Shown here: in pieces, positions 1-9,321 of the stretch
Position numbering within the stretch: the stretch's first letter is position 1
Layout: each line of letters starts with the position of its first letter
Source of the DNA: UMGS1908 sp964432825
Lineage (GTDB): Bacteria; Bacillota; Clostridia; Christensenellales; UBA1242
Assembly: GCA_964432825.1 (NCBI GenBank)
Contig: CAYSOX010000008.1
Location: forward strand, 1 to 60,367
DNA: 60,367 bases
Reading direction: 5' to 3'
Made by a program: the position numbers and the translations under genes
Notes under the pieces: generated by a model
Told to the model about the DNA's origin: nothing
What the model saw: the letters and a program-made list of their open reading frames with translations, nothing else
The model's database searches: none

Positions 1-2
1 TA

Positions 3-437
3 TTATCCTTTAATCACCACAACGCCCTCTGGTTTTATTTCTATTATATCGCCAGTTTTTACGGTATTTAAGAAGTCGTCGCCCAAATTGTCAATTGTAG
101 GCATTGAGTTGTTTGTCCAAACATCTGCCAAAATTGTTCCAGCGGCGGCAAGCGAGTCTATAGGCTTTGAAAAAAGCATAGCACCGGGATTGCATCCAAT
201 AACTGCCGAATTGAAAAGTACCATTCCGCCGGTGGTTGAACCAATGGTTTGAGGAAGGCATAGCGCAACCCCAACGGTATTTTTGCCATATAGGTCGGAA
301 TTGCCTTGGTCGGTGCAGATGTTTTTGCCAACCTTACAATCTTTAAACGATGCAAGTGTGTTGAATCCGTTGTGTGAAACTAGGGCGGTGAGGGTGGCGC
401 ACCCCGGAACCACAACGCGTCCTTTAAATTCTTTCAT
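3..437 (-). CDS. Aconitase X small (swivel) subunit, DUF126 family
   Basis: This 144-residue protein matches the swivel-domain subunit of aconitase X (AcnX/DUF126), which completes the active site of the larger subunit. Family enzymes are dehydratases; known members act on cis-3-hydroxy-L-proline or mevalonate 5-phosphate, but the substrate here cannot be read from sequence. The diagnostic stretch is GSTTGGMVLFNSAVIGCNPG near residues 66-85, including the conserved Ser/Thr loop, followed by an Ala/Gly-rich segment. The length is normal for a free-standing subunit. The start codon overlaps the stop of the large subunit by one base (TAATG) and has an AGGAGG site upstream, so the two are translationally coupled. 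It is the last gene of a three-gene minus-strand operon and is complete. The family call is firm. Confidence 0.9.
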   Translation of the reverse strand: MKEFKGRVVVPGCATLTALVSHNGFNTLASFKDCKVGKNICTDQGNSDLYGKNTVGVALCLPQTIGSTTGGMVLFNSAVIGCNPGAMLFSKPIDSLAAAGTILADVWTNNSMPTIDNLGDDFLNTVKTGDIIEIKPEGVVVIKG

Positions 438-1708
438 TATTTTTTACCTCCTGTGATTTGGTCTAAAATTTCGGCATCAGTGTAATATCTTGCACTTGTA
501 TATGTTCTAAGTTTGTTGGAGTTGGTTATAACGGGCATTTTTGCACATAGAGGGTTATTCATATACATAAGTGGGCAAATGTAAGAAAGAACGACGCCCA
601 TCTTTTTAAGTTTTGCATAATTTTCGGTTTGCTTAAATTTCTCAATAACAGCAGGAGCCGAAGTGAATACCGTTTTAATTGTTACCTTTTTGCGATTTTT
701 GGTTTTTAGGACACTTTCAAGACGGGTTGTCCAGTCGTTTAATTGAGCGAGGGTCATATGCGGACATCCCATAAAGCATAATTTTGGTTTTGCTGATGGG
801 TTTTTCCATATTACTGGATAATTTGATTTAACTCTTTCAAGTTCGGCATCGTCAATAACATAAACCTTTGCATCTTTGTTTATTAACTTGTCTTTAAGTT
901 CAACGGCTTCAGGTGTAAGGTTTTCAATGTGATACAAACCAACCGAGCCGTTTGAAGCGGTCGCTGCACCAAAATCTTTCAAATATGTGGTAGCGTCGTC
1001 GTTTAATTCGGTGCCAATCCATTTGTCTAGACCTTTGACATATGGTACATCTTCTAAAACTTTCATTCCAATTGCCGAACCCAAAAGTTGTGCTTCGGGC
1101 TTTTTGCTGGTTTTAACTTCTACAATCCAGTTAGCACGACGCCCTTCATCGGTCAAAAGTCCAAAGTAAGGAACATAGCCGATTATTGACCCAAACATTT
1201 CAATAATACCACTGTTTCGGTTGCATCTAGCCCCCAAAACGGAGTTTGCATAGTTTACCGCACTACTTTCTGCCCAAGATAAAACATCTCCCTTTTTAGG
1301 GCGATTCCCAACCTCGGGGAAGTAGCAAGCACAAGTAAATGCATTGTCTGAAAGAAGCCCTATTTCTCTTAGTTGTTTTTCATATCTTTTTTGCGGTGAA
1401 TACATAACCTTAAAAACAATATCTTGCAATAGGTTTTTAGGAACATTTTTGTCGGTTGGTCTAGGGTCGGCGGAAAAAAGTTGCGTACTTTTAATACCGC
1501 TTGCCACAAGTTTATCCATAAGTTCAAAAACACCTTTTATTACAATAACGCCAAAACTTGTAACAATATGCCCATAAGTTGAGGTAACTGGAACCATTTT
1601 TGTTGCTCCAAAAGTTTCGCCGTACATCACCAAAGTTTTCATTATTTTTGCCATTTCTTCGCCTTTTTCACCGTTTAAAATGGCGAGTTGTTCTTTTGTT
1701 AATTCCAT
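437..1708 (-). CDS. Aconitase X catalytic subunit, DUF521 family
   Basis: This 423-residue protein is the large subunit of aconitase X, the catalytic Fe-S dehydratase partner of the swivel subunit encoded immediately downstream. The family signature ESSAVNYANSVLGARCNR lies around residues 147-164. Candidate cluster ligands are Cys126/Cys128, Cys162, the LCFMGC segment near residue 307 and a C-terminal Cys pair. Cys162 sits where many homologues have Thr (GARTNR), a variant worth noting when inferring cluster type or substrate. It starts 10 bases after the upstream oxidoreductase gene and overlaps the small subunit by one base, so the three probably form one transcript. Pairing with an enoate-reductase-like enzyme suggests a dehydration/reduction sequence on a hydroxy acid, which is inference only. 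Confidence 0.9.
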   Translation of the reverse strand: MELTKEQLAILNGEKGEEMAKIMKTLVMYGETFGATKMVPVTSTYGHIVTSFGVIVIKGVFELMDKLVASGIKSTQLFSADPRPTDKNVPKNLLQDIVFKVMYSPQKRYEKQLREIGLLSDNAFTCACYFPEVGNRPKKGDVLSWAESSAVNYANSVLGARCNRNSGIIEMFGSIIGYVPYFGLLTDEGRRANWIVEVKTSKKPEAQLLGSAIGMKVLEDVPYVKGLDKWIGTELNDDATTYLKDFGAATASNGSVGLYHIENLTPEAVELKDKLINKDAKVYVIDDAELERVKSNYPVIWKNPSAKPKLCFMGCPHMTLAQLNDWTTRLESVLKTKNRKKVTIKTVFTSAPAVIEKFKQTENYAKLKKMGVVLSYICPLMYMNNPLCAKMPVITNSNKLRTYTSARYYTDAEILDQITGGKK

Positions 1709-1718
1709 TGTTTACTCC

Positions 1719-3767
1719 TTAAATTTTCATAGCAACATCCCAAGCCTTCCATATAACCGTTCTTAAATTTCCGACCTTTTCGCAGTCTCCTACAAGGTGT
1801 ACATTTTTGGTTGCAAGAGGGTTTGGAACATAGCCAACTGAAAGAATTACACTATCTGAATCAATTTTCTGGATTTTGCCATAATTATCTTTTACGATAA
1901 CTCCATCATCCATAATTTCTAATACACCGGTATTTAAATGGGTTTCAACCTTGTTTGTTTTAAAGAAATCTCTAAGGTAAGAAGAGTTTGCCAAGCAAAC
2001 ACCCTTAACGGCAACTAGGTCGTTTTTCATTTCCACAATTATTGGTGTGTTGCCTTTGTTGTATAGGTCGAGTGCAATTTCGCAACCCGTTAATCCGCCA
2101 CCAATAATTACAACCCTTTTGCCAACCGGTTTTTTGCCTCTTAAATATTCGCAGGCTTCAATTCCTTTTTCGAAGCCTTTTATGTTTAGTTTTCGAGGGG
2201 TGGAACCTGTCGCAACCACAATTTCGTCATAATCTAATTTTGAAAGGTCTTTTATTTCGGTTTCCATATGTATTTCAATATTCAAATCGGACATTTCCTT
2301 TCGGTACCACTCAATAAGTGCCTTGTCGCGTTCTTTAAAGTTGGGTGAGGATGCTGAAATAAATACACCGCCAAGTTCGTTAGACTTTTCAAAAAGCGTA
2401 ACTTTATGCCCTCTAAGAGTTAAAACTCGTGCAGTTTCCATTCCGCCAATTCCACCACCAATAATGGCAACGCGTTTTACTTTTTTGGTAGGGATTATCT
2501 TGTATTTTTTTGATTGCATTGTTTGAGGGTTTAGGGCACATCTAGCCATACCAGCATTATCTGACAGGCTTTGGTCGTTTGCCACACCGTTGTAGTGTGC
2601 CATATTAAAGCAGGCGTTATGACAGCAAATGCAAGGCATAATATCCTTTTCATTTCCATTCATAAGTTTTGTAACCCACTCAGGGTCAACCAAAAATTGA
2701 CGCGCAACACCCATGGCATCCAGTTCGCCATTTTCAATACATTTACTTGCAACATCGGGAGTCATTTTGCCTGCACAAACCACAGGGATATCCACAAATT
2801 TTTTAATATGCTTTGCTTCTTCTAGGTTGCAATTTTCAGGCATATATGGGGCGGGATGCGCCCAATACCACGCATCGTATGTTCCATTGTCGCAGTTTAA
2901 CATATCGTAGCCGGCATCTTGCAAATATTTAGCCGCACGCTCACTTTCTTCCATATCTCTTCCAACTTCGGTATACTTTTCGCCGGGGATTGCACCCTCG
3001 CCAAAGCCTTTGGTTTTGCTTACGACCGAATATCTTAAAGATACCGGAAAATCTTTACCACAACGCTCCTTTATTGCTTTGACAATCTCAACGGGGAAGC
3101 GGTAGCGGTTTTCAAAACTTCCGCCGTATTTATCCGTTCGGAAATTGGTGTAATTAAGGGTGAATTGGTCAAGTAGATAGCCTTCGTGAACGGCGTGAAC
3201 CTCAATGCCGTCAACACCCGCTTCTTGACAAAGTTTTGCCGTTCTAGCAAAAGCCTCCACCATTTTTTCTATTTCTTTTATTGTAAGTGGTCGACTAATG
3301 CAACTATCATCCCAGCGGTTAGGGGTGGATGATGCCGAAGCCGTCAAATAACTAACATTTAAAATTGGTTTTAAAATCGTTCCAAGTGCCTTGTTTTTAA
3401 GTGCTTTAACCATTAAGTCGTTAATTGCTAGGCTTCTTCCAAATCCCGCAGTTAATTGTATAAATAATTTGCATCCCGTTTTATGAAATTCATCCATAAA
3501 AGCCTTTAATTTTTTAAACTTGCCCTTGCCTTGATATAGCCACTTTCCTAGAATCATATCTTTTATAGGTGCGATACCGGGTAATATTAAACCGACATTA
3601 TTTTTTGCGCGTTCTAGCAAAAATTTAGCCGATTCTTCATCAAAATGGTTGGGTTCTAGCCAACCAAAAATTGATGTTCCACCCATACTAGTCATAACAA
3701 TCCGATTTTTAATTTCAACATTGCCGATTTTCCACGGCGTAAATAAGGTTTCTACCGATTTATCCAT
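1719..3767 (-). CDS. Old-yellow-enzyme family FMN/FAD/[4Fe-4S] oxidoreductase (BaiCD/BaiH-like)
   Basis: This 682-residue enzyme belongs to the 2,4-dienoyl-CoA reductase/enoate reductase branch of the old yellow enzymes. It has an FMN TIM barrel (about 1-370) with the motif VHAVHEGYLLDQF and an RTDKYGGSFENRYRF segment. A [4Fe-4S] site follows, with CICCHNAC and a fourth Cys in RCALNP. Next comes an FAD-binding Rossmann fold (IIGGGIGGMETA) and a nucleotide-binding fold (IIGGGLTGCEIA). Such enzymes reduce activated C=C bonds or run the reverse with NAD(P)H. The HEGYLLDQF form resembles bile-acid BaiCD/BaiH relatives, but that does not establish a steroid substrate. It is the first gene of the operon with aconitase X. 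A related enzyme lies at 30204-32468. Confidence 0.88.
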   Translation of the reverse strand: MDKSVETLFTPWKIGNVEIKNRIVMTSMGGTSIFGWLEPNHFDEESAKFLLERAKNNVGLILPGIAPIKDMILGKWLYQGKGKFKKLKAFMDEFHKTGCKLFIQLTAGFGRSLAINDLMVKALKNKALGTILKPILNVSYLTASASSTPNRWDDSCISRPLTIKEIEKMVEAFARTAKLCQEAGVDGIEVHAVHEGYLLDQFTLNYTNFRTDKYGGSFENRYRFPVEIVKAIKERCGKDFPVSLRYSVVSKTKGFGEGAIPGEKYTEVGRDMEESERAAKYLQDAGYDMLNCDNGTYDAWYWAHPAPYMPENCNLEEAKHIKKFVDIPVVCAGKMTPDVASKCIENGELDAMGVARQFLVDPEWVTKLMNGNEKDIMPCICCHNACFNMAHYNGVANDQSLSDNAGMARCALNPQTMQSKKYKIIPTKKVKRVAIIGGGIGGMETARVLTLRGHKVTLFEKSNELGGVFISASSPNFKERDKALIEWYRKEMSDLNIEIHMETEIKDLSKLDYDEIVVATGSTPRKLNIKGFEKGIEACEYLRGKKPVGKRVVIIGGGLTGCEIALDLYNKGNTPIIVEMKNDLVAVKGVCLANSSYLRDFFKTNKVETHLNTGVLEIMDDGVIVKDNYGKIQKIDSDSVILSVGYVPNPLATKNVHLVGDCEKVGNLRTVIWKAWDVAMKI

Positions 3768-3933
3768 ACTTTACTCCTAATTTATTTTAAAGCAAAACTC
3801 GTCTATTTTAGACAAAATTTTACATTCTATGCTAATTATAAAGGTAAATTTTTTAGTAGTCAAACTTATTTTGGTCTTTAGATGTAAATTTATGTTTAAA
3901 TACCAATATATTAATAAAAAAATACTAAAACGG

Positions 3934-3963
3934 TTGCATTGGTAAGGTGGTATGATTTATAAT
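3934..3963 (+). promoter_or_regulatory. Candidate sigma-A promoter for mscS
   Basis: TTGCAT and TATAAT are separated by 18 bases and lie about 32 bases before the MscS start codon, which has its own GGAG site. The match is good but not perfect at -35. Confidence 0.6.
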
Positions 3964-3995
3964 TAAACCATACAAAAATACAAAGGAGAAAAATT

Positions 3996-4979
3996 ATGAA
4001 TTGGAACGAAATTTGGAATACAATTAAAACCTTTTTCCAGAGCAACGTGTGGACAATAGTTGGATTTTTTGCGACTTTAATTATTGGACTAGTGCTTTTG
4101 AAAATAATTTTAAATATTACTTCCAAAGTTATGAAAAAAACAAAAATGCAAGAAGTGACACAAGGCTTTTTGTACCACATTTTAAAATTTGTGCTATACT
4201 TAATTTTAATTTTGATTTTACTAGATATTATAGGTATTTCAATGTCGGGTGTAGTTACCGCAATAAGTGCTGCCGTGCTTGCTATTGGTATGGCACTTCA
4301 AAACATTATTGCAAACCTTGCAAACGGAATTATTATAGTATCTACCGGTATGTTCAAAAAAGGCGACTACATTTCAGTGAGTGGTGTAGAAGGTTCGCTA
4401 ATTGATGTTAACTTTTTGTTCTGCACAATTATTACAACTGACAACAAAAGAGTTACCATCCCAAATTCTACAATCTTAAATGATTGTGTTACAAACTATG
4501 GTGCAAACCCAACTAGAAGGGTGGATTTTAGTTTTGATGTTGCTTATGAAAGCGATGTTGAGGTGGTTAAAAAGGTGGTTTTAGATGTAATGCATAGCAA
4601 TGGAAAGGTTATGCTAGAGCCTAAGGCTCCATTTTGCCGATTAAAGTATCTTAATGCAAATGCGATAACTTTTGTTGCAAATTGTTGGGTGGATGCTGAA
4701 GATTATTGGGATGTTTACTATTATGTTATGGAAAATGTCTTTAATGAATTTAAGCGAAAGGGAATAACAATCCCATATGCCCAACTTGAAATTAGAGAGC
4801 GTAAAGAAACTGTTTCTATGCCGGTAATTGGAAAGGGTTTGCCCGAAAGAGAAGAAAAGGTAAGAACGGAAAAGAAAAAATCTATTGATTTAGAACACGA
4901 CAATTTATTAAAGGTGTTTGCCAAAACCAAAAAGGAAAAACCGGAAAAGGAATCAAAAAACAAAACAAAATCAGCATAG
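3996..4979 (+). CDS. MscS-family small-conductance mechanosensitive channel
   Basis: This 327-residue inner-membrane channel would open under membrane tension to release solutes during hypo-osmotic shock. Hydrophobic helices lie at about 15-45, 65-85 and 90-115. The pore helix contains the Ala/Gly pattern AAVLAIGMALQNIIANLANG typical of MscS TM3. The beta domain follows, with GDYISVSGVEGSLIDV and VTIPNSTILND, both classic family segments. After about residue 265 the C-terminus becomes a Lys/Glu-rich tail of roughly 60 residues that is not part of the conserved cage and is probably disordered. An SD site (AAAGGAG) lies 8 bases before ATG. The AlkD-like gene follows 4 bases after the stop, so the two are likely co-transcribed. 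Confidence 0.93.
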   Translation: MNWNEIWNTIKTFFQSNVWTIVGFFATLIIGLVLLKIILNITSKVMKKTKMQEVTQGFLYHILKFVLYLILILILLDIIGISMSGVVTAISAAVLAIGMALQNIIANLANGIIIVSTGMFKKGDYISVSGVEGSLIDVNFLFCTIITTDNKRVTIPNSTILNDCVTNYGANPTRRVDFSFDVAYESDVEVVKKVVLDVMHSNGKVMLEPKAPFCRLKYLNANAITFVANCWVDAEDYWDVYYYVMENVFNEFKRKGITIPYAQLEIRERKETVSMPVIGKGLPEREEKVRTEKKKSIDLEHDNLLKVFAKTKKEKPEKESKNKTKSA

Positions 4980-4983
4980 GTGA

Positions 4984-5709
4984 ATGGTGGAAATTACAAA
5001 AACTCATTGGACTAAAGTCGATGTAGAGGAATTTGTAAAATATCTTCAAACTTTTTCAAAGGGAAAAGAAAAGGGAGAGTGGGAAAGGCGTATCGTTAAT
5101 ACCACTCTCCCTTGCATTGCTGTTCCAAGTCCAATAATTAAAGATTTCGCGAATAAAATTTTTAAGGGCAACTTTGAAGAATTTTTAAGCCATTTTAAAT
5201 GGGTTAATCATTCTTGCTCACTTTTAGAGGTTGGCATAATATCCAAGATTAAAGATTTTGAAGTTTTAAAACCTTACCTTATAAGTTTGTGCAAAAAAGC
5301 GGACAATTGGTCTACAATTGACAGTTTTAAGCCAAAGTTTACTGAGGATAATATGCCAAAATTTATGGACTTTGCCGAAAATTTGTTAAAAGATGAATTG
5401 CCTTTTGCAAGACGGATGGGGCTAATAATTATGTTAAAACTTGCAGGCAAAGAAGTTTTCGCAGAGCGAATTTTAAATAATTTAGCCACATTAAAAGATG
5501 AAACACATTATTATGTAAATATGGCAAATGCGTGGACACTTACCGAAATGTTTACCAAAATGCGAGATGTTACACTTGCCTTTTTGGAAAATAATTCAAC
5601 CAAGTTTAATGCTTTCACCTTAAATAAATTTGTCTCAAAATGCCACGATAGTTTTCGTATTTCAGATGCAGATAAACAATTTTTAAAAAAGTTCAGACAG
5701 TCAAACTAA
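4984..5709 (+). CDS. AlkD-like DNA alkylation repair protein (HEAT-repeat glycosylase family)
   Basis: This 241-residue, mostly alpha-helical protein fits the DNA_alkylation/AlkD family, which excises bulky or cationic alkylated bases without flipping them. The visible signature is the repeat-rich helical body and the segment KKADNWSTIDSFKPKF near residues 100-117, corresponding to the W...D region lining the AlkD DNA-binding groove. A second typical segment is FARRMGLIIMLK near residues 139-150. The ATG lies 4 bases after mscS, and the SD-like sequence falls inside the end of that gene, implying coupling. Function is inferred from family; whether the catalytic aromatic and Asp positions are exact needs an alignment. 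Confidence 0.78.
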   Translation: MVEITKTHWTKVDVEEFVKYLQTFSKGKEKGEWERRIVNTTLPCIAVPSPIIKDFANKIFKGNFEEFLSHFKWVNHSCSLLEVGIISKIKDFEVLKPYLISLCKKADNWSTIDSFKPKFTEDNMPKFMDFAENLLKDELPFARRMGLIIMLKLAGKEVFAERILNNLATLKDETHYYVNMANAWTLTEMFTKMRDVTLAFLENNSTKFNAFTLNKFVSKCHDSFRISDADKQFLKKFRQSN

Positions 5710-5956
5710 TATAATTAATTGTTTAAAACCAATCCCAAAAAGTAGACGCAAAAATTAAATTTTCAAGGCTACAATTTGTGGTTGGCTTTTTATTTGCAGG
5801 TGTAAAAACGGGGTTCATTTCAAATTTGTGGTTTTTTATACAAATAAACCAAAAGCCTAAAGTTAAGGCAATTAAATAAATCCCAAACCTAAATCTCATA
5901 ATCTTTCCAAAGTGTGGCACCATTGCTTGTATAAGCACAAAATAATAAGTGTGCGA

Positions 5957-6120
5957 AAATAGGTTTAAAAATTGGCTGTTGTCACTTACGCTTAAGAAAT
6001 CACAAATAATTAAAGTTTACAAAAATAGGTTTTAAAATTTATCTGTTGACACTTTCGCTTAAGAAATCACAAATAATTAAAATTTACAAAAAATAGGTTT
6101 TAAAAATTATCCGTTGTTAC
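5957..6120. repeat. Two-and-a-half-copy tandem repeat, period 66-67 bp
   Basis: Copies begin at 5957, 6023 and 6090 with AAAATAGG; the third is truncated. The middle part of copies 1 and 2, starting GCTTAAGAAATCACAAAT, is identical over more than 25 bases. The repeat ends just before the next gene. It has no open frame and no clear hairpin. Confidence 0.8.
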
Positions 6121-6156
6121 TCTCTCTCTTTAACCCCCACGAATAATAATTCAAAA

Positions 6157-6735
6157 ATGAAAGACAATATTAATATGAAAAACATTTTATTATATTTAAG
6201 TGCCTTCATTCCAATGTATTTGTTGGTGATAATAAAACAATGCGTAGAAATTATAATTGGAAATATAAAAGCGAACTTTTTTAATTTTTTGGTTGTCGGA
6301 CTGTTGGTTTTGGTGATTATTTTGGGGCTTGTAGGCTTAAAAATGGAAATTTTTGACCAAAAGCGAAAATCTGAAACAATTATTCTAGTAGACAAAACAA
6401 ACACCACGGATGAGCATTTTTTAGGGTATTTTTCATTATTTGTGTTGTTTGCAATATCATTTGACTTATCAAAAATTAGTATGCTTATAGTATTTTGCAT
6501 AATAGTTTCTATGATTGGTGTGGTTTATGTTAAAAATAAATTATTTTACATAAATCCCTTTTTGAATATTTTAGGCTACAATTTTTATGATATTACATAT
6601 AAAGAAAACAAACTTGCAAAGCCTCAAACAACAAAGATTTTCTTCAAGGGCAATTTACTATTAGACCACGAATATATCCTAAAAACCAAAGATGAAAACT
6701 TTAGTTTTTTAGAAGACAAAACATCGCAAAAATAA
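6157..6735 (+). CDS. Four-helix membrane protein resembling KwaA of the Kiwa defence system
   Basis: This 192-residue protein has hydrophobic segments at about 7-30, 38-60, 88-105 and 107-125, then a soluble C-terminal tail of about 65 residues. The stretch after the last helix, KNKLFYINPFLNILGYNFYD, follows a pattern I associate with KwaA-type membrane proteins. That recognition is from memory and not confirmed. In Kiwa, KwaA is paired with the DUF4868 protein KwaB, and no KwaB is visible here; the following 490 bases look decayed. The start is uncertain because neither ATG 6157 nor ATG 6175 has a convincing SD. Base composition is very AT-rich, like the surrounding accessory DNA. Alternatively it is an unrelated small membrane protein. 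Confidence 0.5.
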   Translation: MKDNINMKNILLYLSAFIPMYLLVIIKQCVEIIIGNIKANFFNFLVVGLLVLVIILGLVGLKMEIFDQKRKSETIILVDKTNTTDEHFLGYFSLFVLFAISFDLSKISMLIVFCIIVSMIGVVYVKNKLFYINPFLNILGYNFYDITYKENKLAKPQTTKIFFKGNLLLDHEYILKTKDENFSFLEDKTSQK

Positions 6736-7226
6736 TTTCTCCCTTGTTGCGGAATAAGATGTTTAAGAAATAAATGATGCTACCGAACCAGTCTGCATAA
6801 AAAGATAAAGGAAATGAGGCAGTGAAATATTTTATAGGTTTTTGATACATTGGATTATACAACCTATGTGTAATATTTGCAGGTAAAATTTGGAAGGAAA
6901 TTATTGAGTGCAGAAAAACCCAAAAATCTTTTGTGAGATATGAAAACAATTATGATTTTTTTGAAAATAAAGCGACAAAGATTGTGGTTGTTTTAAAAAT
7001 GGGGTGTTTGATGTGGGCGGTTTTTTAATAGAATAATGGAATATAAAAAATTTCTTAAATTTGTACTCTAGTGCTTTAAAATAAAGGCAAAGAGCGGTGT
7101 AAAAAATGGTATGCCGTGACACAAATTTATGCAAACTGAAAATTGATATGATATAACAAAAGTGTAAAAACATGTGGAACAACTTCCGCATGTTTTTGCT
7201 TTAAATTAATTTTTAGGAGTATAAAT
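6736..7226. other. Non-coding or decayed stretch with a start-less open frame
   Basis: No complete gene is visible. A 60-codon open frame without a credible start runs on the plus strand from 6846 to the TAA ending at 7028. Its residues look protein-like (KIWKEIIEC, FVRYENNYDFFENKATKIVVV), so it may be the remnant of a gene that followed the KwaA-like protein. The 3' part, ending in an SD-like GGAG, leads into the next gene. Confidence 0.35.
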
Positions 7227-7559
7227 ATGAAAAAAATAATTATAGATATCACAAAAGACAATTCTTTTCAAAACTTTTATAAAGAGTTTTATAACAAAAC
7301 TAATGGTTATAGTGTAAAGGGTTTTGATAATTGTCCAAAACTCGGGTATGGCGGGAAAAATCTGGCGGAATATTTAAAATTGTTAAAGAATAAAAATTGG
7401 CACATAATAATTAAAGGGAAAAATATTAAGCCTTTTATGAAAATCAATAGATTTTCGAGTGTTGAAGAATTTGACGATTTTAAATGGAGTATTATAGTTC
7501 GGGAATTGACAAAATTTTCAAACGAAAACACCAAAAGTTTTGTTGAGTTTGTTGCATAA
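7227..7559 (+). CDS. Hypothetical 110-residue protein
   Basis: I do not recognise this protein. It starts at ATG with a TAGGAG SD site 9 bases upstream, so it is probably real. The sequence opens with a beta-strand-like MKKIIIDITK, then an alpha/beta pattern with GYGGKNLAEYLKLL near residues 42-56 and HIIIKGKNI near 63-71. The arrangement of an N-terminal strand, helix, a GG-N-L turn and another strand is faintly like barstar-type inhibitors, but the match is too weak to name it. There is no signal peptide or membrane helix. It is followed by a bidirectional terminator facing the minus-strand membrane-protein cluster. Confidence 0.6.
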   Translation: MKKIIIDITKDNSFQNFYKEFYNKTNGYSVKGFDNCPKLGYGGKNLAEYLKLLKNKNWHIIIKGKNIKPFMKINRFSSVEEFDDFKWSIIVRELTKFSNENTKSFVEFVA

Positions 7560-7650
7560 ACACTAAGTTAAATGCGGGTTTGCGGTCAAAAATTTTGATT
7601 GTATTCATTAAATTGAATGTTTTAATTTTCAGAAAGAATAAATAAATGAC

Positions 7651-7687
7651 AAAAAGCCTCTTTGAAAAGTTTTCAAGGAGACTTTTT
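7651..7687. terminator. Bidirectional terminator between convergent genes
   Basis: An inverted repeat AAAAAGCCTCTTTGAAAA / TTTTCAAGGAGACTTTTT, with one mismatch and one wobble, carries an A-run on the left and a T-run on the right. It sits between the plus-strand gene ending at 7559 and the minus-strand gene ending at 7729. Confidence 0.8.
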
Positions 7688-7728
7688 GAATTTTTGTTGT
7701 AATTTCAACGACTAAATTTGTTTAACGG

Positions 7729-9321
7729 TTAAAACTTAAAAATATCTGGGTCAATATAGGTTGGGTCGACTGAAAAATCATCATCGTCATCGGATTTTTT
7801 ATCTGAAGCGGAGTTGTCGAAATCGTCGTCGGTTTTTTTGTTTGCATTCCTTTTTGCATTTAAGCGGTCTTTGGCAGAAAAAATGAAATCGTCGTGGCCG
7901 TCTGAAGAAGAATTAGTGGTGGATGATTTTTTTAATTTTATAGTAAGCATCATACAAACAAACCAAGCAACCATATATACGCCAGCCGAAATAATGAGTA
8001 CATAATAAATTATTACAAGGTTTTTCAAGTGGTTGTATTCAGAGTCGCCTTGTGTGGTTTGGTAAGCTAGCGGAACGGAATTTGTGTGCTCGGTTGTTTC
8101 TTTAGTGGCGGTTGCGATAGAAATTGTGGTGCCTGGTCGTGGAGCGTCTAATTTTGTTTTGTAAACCGAAAAACTATGTCCGTAGTTTGTGTTACCATCG
8201 CTTGCAGTAAAGACATACGATATATAATAACCGCCGTTTTCAGAATCTGTTTTAATATCGGTAACTAAGCCATCCACAACAAGTTCGGAGTTTTCGGTTG
8301 CATTTTTTGCAATGGTGAGGAAATAATCACGGTCAGATTTGATTGCCTTAAATTCTTTGTTTGTCCCCCAAAGTTCCATAACGCAACTTATAATAACGCA
8401 AAATGCAATGATAAATAGAAGTAAGGATATACCTTGTATTTTTTCTTTTTTAGGTGTGATTTTTCTTTCAATAATATCGGGGGCATCATACTTTTCAGCA
8501 CATGTTGGGCAATACAATCCAAACCCTGTAAATTTGGTTTGACACTTAGGGCAAGTTTTTTCAATAGTGGTATTGTTTTTCAAATCTTTCCAATATTCTC
8601 TTTCGGGTTTTGCGTATCTATTTTTAAGTTTTACGGATAAATACATAAATAGTAGGGCAAGCAATAGGTTAAATCCTGAAAAAATCAAAAGAACGGATCT
8701 AAGTACTGATGCGATTTTGTAAGTTGAAGTTTCTTTATATGAGTGCTTTGCAAAATCCATTGGAATGTAATCGGTGTAGGTGAGGGTGCTTTCGCAAGAC
8801 TTTGCAAGCGATATTTCGTCACCAACCGCTGGGAGTTCGTCTTTGGAATAAATATATGAGGAAACCCCTCGTGCGTTTATTTGCTTGCCGTTTTGGTCGG
8901 TTTGGGTGGTTGGAACTTCGAAGGAAATTGACCACTTGCCATTATCGTCGGACCTCAATTCCGTGACAGTGCCTTTAGTTTGCAAATTTTCATTTTTTTC
9001 GGCTTCTTTAACAATGGTGGAACAATATTTGTAAGAGTCTATAAGTTCGGCTGTTTTTGAGTGAAAGGTGACAAATGCAGAAATAAAGAAAACAATCATA
9101 GCAATAAGCGAGGCGACCACCACAATGTGACGGTCTCTTAGCCGAACGCTGCTTTCTTTTGGGATGATGTAAGTTTGATTATCCCGCTTAAAATATATGG
9201 GTTCGTACCACCTTTTTGAATATTCGGTGCGTTCGCGATCCCAACGATCGTCACTAAAACTACTTCCGTGATAACTACTACTCCCGCGCGAACTACTACG
9301 CGAGTGACTTCCTGATGGCAT
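7729..9321 (-). CDS. MPSGSHSR-family membrane protein with duplicated ectodomain and internal zinc ribbon
   Basis: This 530-residue protein is the largest of three neighbouring paralogues. It begins with MPSGSHSR and a Ser/Arg/Tyr-rich cytoplasmic stretch. A TM helix follows (about 70-92), then an outer beta-rich domain ending in PMDFAKHSY and a second TM. A cytoplasmic zinc ribbon (CPKCQTKFTGFGLYCPTC, about 256-273) comes next. A second TM/ectodomain/TM unit follows (ELVVDGLVTDIK... SVPLAYQTT), and the acidic tail is rich in Asp/Ser. The unit therefore occurs twice, unlike in the other two paralogues. The ectodomain layout resembles DUF3592-type proteins. A TTTCCTCC-complement SD precedes the ATG. 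Function is unknown; zinc binding is inferred from the Cys spacing. Confidence 0.8.
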   Translation of the reverse strand: MPSGSHSRSSSRGSSSYHGSSFSDDRWDRERTEYSKRWYEPIYFKRDNQTYIIPKESSVRLRDRHIVVVASLIAMIVFFISAFVTFHSKTAELIDSYKYCSTIVKEAEKNENLQTKGTVTELRSDDNGKWSISFEVPTTQTDQNGKQINARGVSSYIYSKDELPAVGDEISLAKSCESTLTYTDYIPMDFAKHSYKETSTYKIASVLRSVLLIFSGFNLLLALLFMYLSVKLKNRYAKPEREYWKDLKNNTTIEKTCPKCQTKFTGFGLYCPTCAEKYDAPDIIERKITPKKEKIQGISLLLFIIAFCVIISCVMELWGTNKEFKAIKSDRDYFLTIAKNATENSELVVDGLVTDIKTDSENGGYYISYVFTASDGNTNYGHSFSVYKTKLDAPRPGTTISIATATKETTEHTNSVPLAYQTTQGDSEYNHLKNLVIIYYVLIISAGVYMVAWFVCMMLTIKLKKSSTTNSSSDGHDDFIFSAKDRLNAKRNANKKTDDDFDNSASDKKSDDDDDFSVDPTYIDPDIFKF

